From Methanomethylovorans sp. PtaU1.Bin073 (GTDB lineage Archaea > Halobacteriota > Methanosarcinia > Methanosarcinales > Methanosarcinaceae), in contig MVQW01000105.1 in assembly GCA_002067265.1 (NCBI GenBank), forward strand, positions 1 through 9,733: a stretch of 9,733 bases of DNA. The letters run 5' to 3'. The notes beneath the pieces are model-generated. The model ran no database searches, was not told the origin of the DNA, and was given only the letters and a program-made list of their open reading frames with translations. Both the position numbers and the translations under genes were made by a program. Below are positions 1 through 5,632 of this stretch, piece by piece. Every line of letters begins with the position of its first letter. The first letter of the stretch is position 1.

Positions 1-1
1 T

Positions 2-970
2 CTTGCAGCTCCTTATATGGACGAAGATACGGTGCATGCCATGTGTTGCAGGTTGCTGAGCCGTCATGCAGGTGGCATCTGGACTGCTGGCGGCATGGGT
101 ACGGGTTCCAATAAGGTTGTGACCATTAATCTGCCTGGCGTGGCTCTCAGGTCAAATGATGAAGATAATTTCATTGTACAGCTGAACAATGCACTCGACG
201 TAGCTCGGCAGGCATTGCTGGAAGGACAGGAGATTATCCGGAGATCTCTTTATGATTGGAACCTTTTGCCCTGGCTGCTCAACAAGACAAATGATGGGGT
301 GCCGTATTTTGATCTTGGGAAGCGTCATCTTACATTTGGTTTAGTGGGTATGAACGAATGTCTGCTGAACCTGACAGGAGAAGGTATTGATAAAAAAAAG
401 TCTACAGGTATCAAAATAATTGCTCATATCCTTAAGAGGATAGAGGAGTTCTCCCGTGAGGACGGCATAGAATACACTCTTGAGCAGACGCCTGCGGAAA
501 GTACTGCACACAGGCTTGCCATGATCGACAGAAATAACTTCGGGGAAAAAGCTAAAGTGCAGGGTATTGAAGGAGCCTACTACTATACCAATTCTACTCA
601 TATGCCATATCATGCAAGTATATCTCTCATTGACAGGATCATTATTGAGTCAGAATTTCATCCTTACTTTACAGGAGGTACTATCTGCCATATATGGATG
701 GGTGAAAGTTATCCCGATCCTGTCGGCCTGAATGATTTTTTCCAGAAACTTGCAGGAACAAAACTTGCTTATTTCTGCTTCTCTCCTGATTTTTCGATAT
801 GTTCTGCAGGTCACACTTCCAGGGGCGTAAGTGAACTCTGTCCCATGTGTGCAAGCCCTGTTATCGATCATATATCCAGGGTAACTGGCTATTATGGCCA
901 TGTGAACCAGTGGAATCCCGGAAAAAAAGCGGAATATGCTCAGAGGCACAGATATAGGATGCAGTGCTAG
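2..970 (+). CDS. nrdD: Anaerobic (class III) ribonucleoside-triphosphate reductase, C-terminal part
   Basis: Reduces ribonucleotides to deoxyribonucleotides by glycyl-radical chemistry without oxygen; cytoplasmic. The frame is open from base 2, so the N-terminal part (including any ATP-cone) lies outside the window; about 322 residues are visible. Numbering from the Met at base 17: a Cys pair at 10-11 followed by Arg-Leu-Leu aligns with the GCRSF-type segment holding the thiyl-radical cysteine; the block KVVTINLPGVAL follows, as in other NrdD proteins; YTLEQTPAEST and NSTHMPYHA are typical core motifs. A probable zinc site near the C-terminus has Cys262, His266, Cys275 and Cys278. The glycyl-radical residue is probably Gly291 in RVTGYYG (codon 887-889). 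The protein continues 26 residues past this glycine and ends in a cysteine. No nrdG activase gene follows; the next gene starts 35 bp downstream. The family call is firm; the electron-donor subclass is not determined. Confidence 0.95.
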   Translation, partial: LAAPYMDEDTVHAMCCRLLSRHAGGIWTAGGMGTGSNKVVTINLPGVALRSNDEDNFIVQLNNALDVARQALLEGQEIIRRSLYDWNLLPWLLNKTNDGVPYFDLGKRHLTFGLVGMNECLLNLTGEGIDKKKSTGIKIIAHILKRIEEFSREDGIEYTLEQTPAESTAHRLAMIDRNNFGEKAKVQGIEGAYYYTNSTHMPYHASISLIDRIIIESEFHPYFTGGTICHIWMGESYPDPVGLNDFFQKLAGTKLAYFCFSPDFSICSAGHTSRGVSELCPMCASPVIDHISRVTGYYGHVNQWNPGKKAEYAQRHRYRMQC

Positions 971-1005
971 AAAAACGCTAAATACAGACCTGCATATTAT
1001 ATTGC

Positions 1006-1713
1006 ATGGACCCTAGGATAGTGGACCCCAATATAGCAAAGGCACTAGATTGGATCGAAATGCAAAAGCTGGATTCCATCAAGGAAATAGCTCGTGTGGT
1101 TTGGGCCCGTGGGGTCTGGAGCCTTCCCAGCTGTCATACTGCTCTTCTTCTAAGGCTTAAAGGCAATCCTCCATGGGGTGGGGATGTAAGGGAAAGTGCT
1201 AGAGTTGTTTCTTCTCTTTCTCAAATGGGTCTGATCTTCCCGGATATGGAACAATGGATTCTTTCACAGAAAAAAGGTGGTTCATGGAATGGTAATGTGT
1301 ACGATACCACATATTCCCTAATAGCTCTGGCAGATATGGATGTCCATGACCCTGAAGGATGTAGATGGTTATTTGATAACTACGGGCCACAGTGGGAGCA
1401 CGTAGGGACCACTGCCCTGACCATTACTGCTTTGATAATACAGGGTGCTATACAGAGAGAGTATTACGACTTTATCGATAAGAAAGCACACTGGTTACTT
1501 GAAAAACGTGAACTGGATGGTGGATGGAAGAACATAGCAACTAGTAATATAGTCATGCAATCTCTTTTGATGGCGGGTTTCAGAGAAGAACTTAATGTTT
1601 CTATAGACTGGCTCATGAAAAAACAGAACTCAGAAGGGTTTTGGGGTAAAAGTGAGGACAAAGTTGTTGCTACGTCCCTGTCACTGATCACTCTTGCATT
1701 GTGGCAGTCATAA
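1006..1713 (+). CDS. Terpenoid-cyclase/prenyltransferase-like alpha-toroid repeat protein of unknown function
   Basis: A 235-residue soluble protein built of helical repeats of the squalene-hopene cyclase / protein prenyltransferase beta-subunit fold. QW-like motifs are visible at about residues 84-96 (W, then QKKGGSW), 163-174 (W, then LDGGW) and 201-213 (W, then QNSEGFW). Each is followed by a hydrophobic helix rich in Ala, Leu and Ser (for example YDTTYSLIALA at 99-109). A weaker copy may begin at WGGD, 57-60. I see no DxDD acid motif of class II terpene cyclases and no zinc ligands of protein prenyltransferases. It is also far shorter than a squalene cyclase (about 600 residues), so it may be a binding scaffold or half toroid rather than an enzyme. 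The ATG at 1006 is the first good start after nrdD (35-bp gap) and lacks a clear Shine-Dalgarno sequence. An AT-rich stretch at 979-986 could be a TATA box for a leaderless message; otherwise it is read through from nrdD. Fold likely, function unknown. Confidence 0.8.
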   Translation: MDPRIVDPNIAKALDWIEMQKLDSIKEIARVVWARGVWSLPSCHTALLLRLKGNPPWGGDVRESARVVSSLSQMGLIFPDMEQWILSQKKGGSWNGNVYDTTYSLIALADMDVHDPEGCRWLFDNYGPQWEHVGTTALTITALIIQGAIQREYYDFIDKKAHWLLEKRELDGGWKNIATSNIVMQSLLMAGFREELNVSIDWLMKKQNSEGFWGKSEDKVVATSLSLITLALWQS

Positions 1714-1736
1714 GCTTTTCCAATGGATCATGTGAA

Positions 1737-1748
1737 ACTAATATATAT
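1737..1748 (+). promoter_or_regulatory. Probable TATA box for the polymer-forming protein gene
   Basis: The stretch CTAATATATATG lies between the stop of the toroid gene (1713) and the chosen start at 1806. A start of transcription about 25 bp downstream (around 1768-1775) would give a leader of about 30-40 nt that still contains the GTGAT ribosome binding site. If used, it makes the small gene independently expressed and supports the shorter protein. Confidence 0.4.
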
Positions 1749-1797
1749 GAGAGGCCAGCCTATACCTACACGTTTTTAATTACATTGCCTTGTGTCA

Positions 1798-1802
1798 GTG
1801 AT
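1798..1802 (+). promoter_or_regulatory. Ribosome binding site deciding the 1806 start
   Basis: GTGAT matches the 3' half of the archaeal consensus GGAGGTGAT and ends 3 nt before the ATG at 1806. That is the register expected if a full GGAGG would sit 7 nt from the start. It favours 1806 over an in-frame ATG at 1701, which overlaps the preceding gene. Confidence 0.5.
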
Positions 1803-1805
1803 ATA

Positions 1806-2237
1806 ATGAATACAGAATTTATCAAGTACCATCCTGGTTCCGATACTTACGTCATTCAGAGAAAAGCATACTTTGAGGATAGAGTTCTCATTAAAGGTAA
1901 TCTGATAGTTGGCGCAGGATGCAATTTCTGGCAGGAATTGAGAGTTGAGGGAAATCTTGAACTTGGAAAGAAATCCTTGGTCAAAGGTCATGTGCAGGCA
2001 CACAATGCCATTATTGGTCCTCACTGTGAGATAAAGGGTGATGTGCAGGTTGATAAGGACCTTACGCTAATGGATGATGTGAAAATCGAAGGTTCTGCCA
2101 CATGTGGCGGACAGATGTTAGTGCGTCCAGGCTGCTCCATAGGTTTTGTAAAAGCCGAAAAAGTGCTGGAACTTGTAGGGAAGGCCAGCATAAAAGATGT
2201 AGAAGCCGGAACGAAAGTGATCGTACGTTCCGAATGA
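1806..2237 (+). CDS. Polymer-forming (bactofilin-like, DUF583-type) beta-helix protein
   Basis: A 143-residue protein whose central part (about 26-139) is a run of short hydrophobic strands separated by Gly and Asn turns, such as VLIKGNLIVGAG, LRVEGNLELG and CEIKGDVQVDKDL. This is the periodicity of a right-handed beta-helix of the polymer-forming cytoskeletal family. Bacterial bactofilins assemble into filaments without nucleotide; archaeal members are poorly studied, so a scaffold or envelope role is inference. No signal peptide or membrane segment is visible, so it is probably cytoplasmic. The frame is open back to an ATG at 1701, but that would add 35 residues without beta-helix character and overlap the upstream gene by 13 bp. 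The start at 1806 has a GTGAT ribosome binding site and a TATA box about 60 bp upstream. Four cysteines (39, 74, 100, 110) are present, which is many for this family. It is followed by a T-tract terminator and a convergent gene. Confidence 0.8.
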   Translation: MNTEFIKYHPGSDTYVIQRKAYFEDRVLIKGNLIVGAGCNFWQELRVEGNLELGKKSLVKGHVQAHNAIIGPHCEIKGDVQVDKDLTLMDDVKIEGSATCGGQMLVRPGCSIGFVKAEKVLELVGKASIKDVEAGTKVIVRSE

Positions 2238-2250
2238 GTTTGTATTTCCT

Positions 2251-2270
2251 AATTTTATCTTTTTTTTGTA
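2251..2270 (+). terminator. T-tract transcription terminator for the left gene block
   Basis: A T-rich stretch with a run of eight T at 2260-2267 follows the stop at 2237 and precedes the convergent ABC ATPase gene, whose stop is at 2282. Archaeal RNA polymerase terminates at oligo-T without needing a hairpin, and I see no strong stem here. The opposite strand has only A in this run, so it should not terminate the ABC operon. Confidence 0.55.
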
Positions 2271-2281
2271 TGTTTTGAATA

Positions 2282-3049
2282 TTAATCAATTCTCTCTTTT
2301 CTTTCTTCGGAGAGCAACTTCAATACAGCTGTCCTCAATTTATTAGCCTCAGGCCCTGTTCTTATTCTGGGTCGTGGAAGATCTACATCTATGATCTCTT
2401 TTATTTTCCCGGGACGTGCAGTCATAACTACTATCCTGTCAGCCAGGAATACGGCTTCATCCACGCTATGAGTAACGAACAGGATGGTTATGTGTTTCTT
2501 ATTCCATATATCCAGAAGTTGGTGCTGTAAAGAATTCCTGGTCTGAGCATCCAGTGCTCCAAAGGGTTCATCCATGAGCAATACTTCCGGTTCATTTGCG
2601 AGTGCGCGGGCAATAGCAACCCTTTGTCTCATGCCTCCAGATAGCTCATAAGGAAAGCTGTCTTTAAATTGTGTGAGGCCTACCAGTTCAAGATATTTCT
2701 CAGTTTCTTTTATTGCCTGTTTTCTTGAAACACCTTTCATCTCCGGGCCGAAGGTAATATTCTCAGTTACAGTTCTCCAGGGGAAAAGTGAATACTCCTG
2801 AAACACCATACCTCTTTTTGAATCAGGTATCGATACTTTTACTCCATCCAGTAATATTTCTCCTGAATCGGGATTATCAAGACCAGCAATAATACGCAAC
2901 AGAGTCGTCTTACCGCATCCAGAAGGGCCTACAAAACATATAAACTCCTTGTCATTTATGCCAAGGCTCACATTATCTAATGCAAGGGTTTCAGATACAC
3001 CTTCTTTTCTGAAAGCACGGGTAATATTCTTTATTTCTACTTTTCCCAT
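2282..3049 (-). CDS. NitT/TauT-family ABC transporter, ATP-binding subunit
   Basis: The ATPase of an importer in the nitrate/taurine/alkanesulfonate/thiamine-precursor group, peripheral on the inner face of the membrane. All motifs are intact in 255 residues: Walker A GPSGCGKTT (41-49), Q-loop Gln84 in MVFQEYSLFPW, signature LSGGMRQR (136-143), Walker B VLLMDEP (156-162), D-loop GALDA, and switch His194 in FVTH. The PRPR segment near 226-229 (DLPRPRIR) is usual for SsuB/TauB-like proteins. The start at 3049 is chosen because its ATG overlaps the permease stop as TAATG, with AGGAG 10 nt upstream. An in-frame ATG at 3073 would overlap the permease by 25 bp and add 8 residues. It is the last gene of the operon. 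Similarity to this family is certain; the transported compound cannot be read from this subunit. Confidence 0.95.
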   Translation of the reverse strand: MGKVEIKNITRAFRKEGVSETLALDNVSLGINDKEFICFVGPSGCGKTTLLRIIAGLDNPDSGEILLDGVKVSIPDSKRGMVFQEYSLFPWRTVTENITFGPEMKGVSRKQAIKETEKYLELVGLTQFKDSFPYELSGGMRQRVAIARALANEPEVLLMDEPFGALDAQTRNSLQHQLLDIWNKKHITILFVTHSVDEAVFLADRIVVMTARPGKIKEIIDVDLPRPRIRTGPEANKLRTAVLKLLSEERKERID

Positions 3050-3876
3050 TATCTGACAACTCCTGCCTGCCATTTCAGAAGACGTTCATCTATAATGTAC
3101 CTAAGTACCTTGTCAATGAACAGTCCCAGAAAACCCAGAACCATCATGTATACGAGTACCATATCCATCTGGTGAAGATAATAATGATGCCATATCTTGA
3201 AACCTAGCCCGTATTTGCTTACTCCAAACATCTCTGCAGCTACCAGACACATCCAACCCACACCAATAGCTATCCTTATGCCTGCAGCTATGGAAGGAAG
3301 AGCAGAAGGCAGTGCAATATATCTTATAAGGTCACGGTCTTTCTTGCATCCTAGTACCCTGGCTGCTTCTACATAGACCTTTGGTACGTTCTTAAGACCT
3401 GTAAAAGTGTTAATAATAATTGGGAACACAGCTCCTATAAAGATTAAAAAGCCTGCTGATGCTGGCGTGAGACCCAGCCAAATGATGGCAAATGGTATCC
3501 AGGCGAGCGGGGGAATAGGTCTTAATATTTCTATAATTGGATCAAGTATCCTGTTAAATGCTGTGAACCAGCCCATTATCATGCCAATGGGAATTCCAAC
3601 GATTAGGGCAGCTACCATTCCAATAGAAAAATGTAACAAGCTGTGTAGGAGGTCAACGAATACCAATGGCGTTTCTAGGGCAAGTGATCCAATCTCTAAT
3701 ACAGCGGGGCGCTGAAAAATAACTAATGCAGCAGAAATTACATCAAGAACGCTTGGCAGGAATAACTTGTTACGAACTATGAATTCCGCTACTATTTGCC
3801 ACAGCAGAAGGGCAGAGATAATGGATATTATCTCCACTCCTCTACCCTTTAGCATGTGTATTATTTTTTTAATCAT
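3049..3876 (-). CDS. NitT/TauT-family ABC transporter, permease subunit
   Basis: The membrane channel of the importer, 275 residues, the usual length for SsuC/TauC-like proteins. Hydrophobic segments appear at about 15-34, 81-101, 116-136, 142-160, 200-218 and 238-256, giving six helices. The cytoplasmic EAA loop that contacts the ATPase is at about 170-190 (EAARVLGCKKDRDLI, then ALP). The motif RPIPPLAWIPFAIIWLG (119-135) is characteristic of the family. The start at 3876 has only a weak upstream purine stretch (GCGGAA next to the ATG; GGAG 14 nt away); the Met at residue 8 has nothing better. The gene begins 50 bp after the binding-protein stop, with no terminator seen between them, and its stop overlaps the ATPase start by one base. 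It appears to function as a homodimer, since only one permease gene is present. Confidence 0.95.
   Translation of the reverse strand: MIKKIIHMLKGRGVEIISIISALLLWQIVAEFIVRNKLFLPSVLDVISAALVIFQRPAVLEIGSLALETPLVFVDLLHSLLHFSIGMVAALIVGIPIGMIMGWFTAFNRILDPIIEILRPIPPLAWIPFAIIWLGLTPASAGFLIFIGAVFPIIINTFTGLKNVPKVYVEAARVLGCKKDRDLIRYIALPSALPSIAAGIRIAIGVGWMCLVAAEMFGVSKYGLGFKIWHHYYLHQMDMVLVYMMVLGFLGLFIDKVLRYIIDERLLKWQAGVVR
3060..3064 (-). promoter_or_regulatory. Ribosome binding site of the ATPase gene inside the permease gene
   Basis: AGGAG on the - strand lies 10 nt before the ATG at 3049, within the last codons of the permease gene. Together with the TAATG stop/start overlap it indicates translational coupling of the two subunits and decides the start. 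Confidence 0.55.
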
Positions 3877-3926
3877 TTCCGCTTACAGAACTCCTTGCTT
3901 ATTCATGAAAGTTGCTGTTAATGCAC

Positions 3927-4934
3927 TCACTTTTGCAAGGAATCATAAAAAGACATATCAAATATATCTTTTTCCGTAAGTGGCTTCTTTATGTATCCCA
4001 GTTCATACTGGATATTTGCATAGTCTACAGTTGAGTTCACTATCAGGTGTGGATCTGCTACCCATGTGCCATCCCATTCTTTTATAGAGTTCTGAACAAT
4101 GGTTATATTCATTTCCTGATCAGCTGCATAGATTTGAGCCGCTTCATCAGGATGCTCATTGTTGTACTCTGTAGCGTCCATATGTGTCTTTACTATCTGC
4201 TCCACTACTTCGGGGTGGTTCTTGATGAGGTTTCCACTGACTACAACTACACAGCATGCATGGTTTGGCATAATCTCACCGGATTGGACAACAGTTCTGC
4301 CATAGCCTCCCATCTCTATTTGAGTTGGAGATGGATGTGGCAGGAACACTGCGTCAACCTGGCTGGCTGAGATAGCTGTCACAGCATCTGCAGGTGTCAT
4401 GGGCAAGATAGTTACGTCTTTATCCGGATCAATGTTATTTGTTTTCAGCCAGTTCCTCAAGAGCGTGTCCTGGATAGTTCCTGGTGGGAATGTAGCTATC
4501 TTCAGTCCTTTTAGATCTTCTGGCTTTTCATAAGGTATGCCAGTGCGCACTACAAGGTCAGAGCCCTGCACCTGAACAGCAGCTACGATCTTGGCATCAA
4601 GACCTTCGCTTAGAGCGGATATGAATGGTGCAGCCCCTACATATGCCACATCAAGGTCTCCTGCGAGCATAGATGTCATTTCCGGGGCTCCACTTGGGAA
4701 CAAATTCTCTGTTGTTTTAACTATGCCCAAAGGGGCGAGGGTATCATTCCATAAGCCTTTATCCCTTGCTGTCAGATAAGCTATCTGATGGGTACTAGGC
4801 TGATATCCAAAGTGTATCTCTGTCAGCTCCTCTTTTTGTTCAGGTTCAGCACAACCTGAAATAAATGCAATTGCCATCATAGCAGTGATGATAAAAATGG
4901 CTCCAAGAATTCTGTTAATTCTTTTGTTGTACAT
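3927..4934 (-). CDS. NitT/TauT-family ABC transporter, lipoprotein substrate-binding subunit
   Basis: Extracytoplasmic receptor that captures the substrate and delivers it to the permease. It has 335 residues from the ATG at 4934. A hydrophobic signal (about 9-27) ends in the lipobox ISGC, with Cys28 as the lipid-anchored residue, followed by an acidic linker (AEPEQKEE). The mature part is of the NMT1/THI5-like/SsuA fold: IHFGYQPSTHQIAYLTARDKGLW at the start, the LAGDLDVAYVG motif near 90-99, and GIPYEKPEDLKGLKIATFPPG at the domain crossover. The start at 4934 is preceded by AGAGGT at ideal spacing; an upstream in-frame TTG at 4955 is rejected. It is the first gene of the operon and has a TATA box at 4978-4987. 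The ligand is unknown: sulfonates, taurine, nitrate and pyrimidine precursors are all carried by this family, and the HACC segment near 225-230 is unfamiliar to me. Confidence 0.92.
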   Translation of the reverse strand: MYNKRINRILGAIFIITAMMAIAFISGCAEPEQKEELTEIHFGYQPSTHQIAYLTARDKGLWNDTLAPLGIVKTTENLFPSGAPEMTSMLAGDLDVAYVGAAPFISALSEGLDAKIVAAVQVQGSDLVVRTGIPYEKPEDLKGLKIATFPPGTIQDTLLRNWLKTNNIDPDKDVTILPMTPADAVTAISASQVDAVFLPHPSPTQIEMGGYGRTVVQSGEIMPNHACCVVVVSGNLIKNHPEVVEQIVKTHMDATEYNNEHPDEAAQIYAADQEMNITIVQNSIKEWDGTWVADPHLIVNSTVDYANIQYELGYIKKPLTEKDIFDMSFYDSLQK

Positions 4935-4940
4935 ATTAGT

Positions 4941-4946
4941 ACCTCT
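4941..4946 (-). promoter_or_regulatory. Ribosome binding site of the binding-protein gene
   Basis: AGAGGT on the - strand, with GAGG ending 7 nt before the ATG at 4934. This spacing decides that start over the in-frame TTG at 4955, which has no such site. Confidence 0.65.
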
Positions 4947-4977
4947 TTTTCTCAACAGTGAAATCGTTCTACTGAGT

Positions 4978-4992
4978 TATATTTAATGTTTC
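4978..4992 (-). promoter_or_regulatory. Archaeal promoter (BRE and TATA box) of the ABC importer operon
   Basis: Read on the - strand, GAAAC (BRE-like) is followed by ATTAAATATA. A transcription start about 25 bp downstream, near 4957, gives a leader of about 23 nt that retains the AGAGGT ribosome binding site. It lies in the 146-bp region shared with the divergent regulator gene. Confidence 0.6.
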
Positions 4993-5015
4993 CCATGCCC
5001 TATAATGGAATTTTC

Positions 5016-5030
5016 CTGAAAGTATAAATA
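5016..5030 (+). promoter_or_regulatory. Archaeal promoter (BRE and TATA box) of the regulator gene
   Basis: TATAAATA at 5023-5030 is a near-ideal TATA box, preceded by the purine-rich CTGAAAG that fits a BRE. The expected transcription start is about 5052-5056, leaving a leader of about 25 nt with the GGAGG at 5072-5076. A small inverted repeat, GGAA-TT-TTCC, lies just upstream at 5007-5016. Confidence 0.65.
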
Positions 5031-5042
5031 GTACCTTCTCTT

Positions 5043-5058
5043 TATCCTCCAGAGGATA
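5043..5058. promoter_or_regulatory. Candidate operator palindrome at the regulator's transcription start
   Basis: TATCCTC-CA-GAGGATA is a perfect inverted repeat with 7-bp arms and a 2-bp spacer. It begins 12 bp after the TATA box at 5023-5030 and covers the expected start of transcription. A dimeric helix-turn-helix protein bound here would block initiation, so autorepression by the adjacent gene product is a reasonable inference. No second copy was seen near the ABC operon TATA box. Confidence 0.45.
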
Positions 5059-5071
5059 TTTTGTGCGATAT

Positions 5072-5076
5072 GGAGG
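5072..5076 (+). promoter_or_regulatory. Ribosome binding site of the regulator gene
   Basis: GGAGG, 4 nt before the ATG at 5081. An alternative in-frame GTG at 5063 has GAGG 7 nt upstream, but that GAGG overlaps the expected transcription start and the palindrome, so it would be at or outside the 5' end of the message. The ATG is preferred. Confidence 0.55.
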
Positions 5077-5080
5077 AATT

Positions 5081-5602
5081 ATGGAATCATCAGACAAGAT
5101 AGTGGATGCTATATTGGACTCTTATGAAGGCTTCCAAAAAACATTTTCTACAGTACTGAAAGAAGACCTGAATCTTACTGCGGTTGAGTTTGCACAAGAA
5201 GCAAACATTCCTGCAAGTACTTTATACAAGATAATGTCAGGTAAAAGAGAGCCTAACATGAAAACTTTACGGCAGATAGTTAAAACCATCAGGAGGCTAC
5301 AGAATGCTGAAAGAGGAGAATTCATAGCTGTTATTGCTGCAAGACCTGTGCTTGATAACATAAGAGAAACAAAAAAGAGAATAGGTGGAACTCTCTGTAC
5401 TATAAGAGAATACTCTGCAACTTCCATCGAAGAAGCTATTATTGCAGCTGTTAAAGCAGAACGTGAAGGGGCACGTGCGCTTGTGTGTGCACCTATTGTA
5501 AGCCCGACTGTGGAAAAAATACTACGGATCCCTGTGGCTACGATCATGCCAAAGAACAGCCTTATAGAAGCGATAGAAAGAGTATCCAAAAAAATAAGTT
5601 AA
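5081..5602 (+). CDS. Helix-turn-helix transcriptional regulator with C-terminal sensor-like domain
   Basis: A 173-residue probable DNA-binding protein. Residues about 31-70 form an XRE/Cro-type helix-turn-helix: TAVEFAQEANIPASTLYKI is helix-turn-recognition helix, followed by MSGKREPNMKTL, the usual tail of this fold. Residues about 80-170 make an alpha/beta domain (EFIAVIAARPVL, ARALVCAPIVS, RIPVATIMP) whose pattern of strand, Gly or Ala-rich turn and IPV segment recalls the N-terminal sensor domain of PrpR-type activators; this is inference from pattern only. It could bind a small effector, plausibly the substrate or product of the divergent ABC importer. It is transcribed away from the importer across a 146-bp region with a palindrome at its own start site, which suggests local regulation and autoregulation. 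The start could be the GTG at 5063 (six residues longer). The gene ends 6 bp from the convergent S-layer gene, inside a shared terminator. Confidence 0.85.
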   Translation: MESSDKIVDAILDSYEGFQKTFSTVLKEDLNLTAVEFAQEANIPASTLYKIMSGKREPNMKTLRQIVKTIRRLQNAERGEFIAVIAARPVLDNIRETKKRIGGTLCTIREYSATSIEEAIIAAVKAEREGARALVCAPIVSPTVEKILRIPVATIMPKNSLIEAIERVSKKIS

Positions 5603-5604
5603 TT

Positions 5605-5632
5605 GATTTTATCGGATAGATCCGATAAAATC
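5605..5632. terminator. Shared bidirectional hairpin terminator between regulator and S-layer genes
   Basis: A perfect inverted repeat with 12-bp arms (5605-5616 and 5621-5632) and a 4-base loop that can close one more pair. On the + strand it starts 3 bp after the regulator stop and is followed by a T-rich stretch (5634-5646). On the - strand it is followed about 10 nt later by a T run (A7 at 5588-5594 on the + strand). The arm 5605-5616 contains the stop codon of the S-layer gene (5609-5611), and the other arm encodes its last residues. Confidence 0.65.

Noticed and set aside
1701..1805. A 35-residue N-terminal extension of the polymer-forming protein
   Set aside because: It overlaps the upstream gene, contains the probable promoter, lacks beta-helix pattern, and the ATG at 1806 has a better ribosome binding site.
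3877..3926. A separate promoter or terminator between the binding-protein and permease genes
   Set aside because: The 50-bp gap has only an 8-bp palindrome (TTCATGAA) and no T-tract or TATA box on the - strand, so one operon is the simpler reading.
4951..4976. Possible operator for the ABC promoter (CTCAACAGT ... ACTGAG)
   Set aside because: The arms match only with a bulge and over few bases, so it is not distinguishable from chance.
5122..5589. A 155-codon frame antisense to the regulator gene
   Set aside because: The + strand frame has a recognisable helix-turn-helix, TATA box and GGAGG; the antisense product resembles nothing and lacks such signals.
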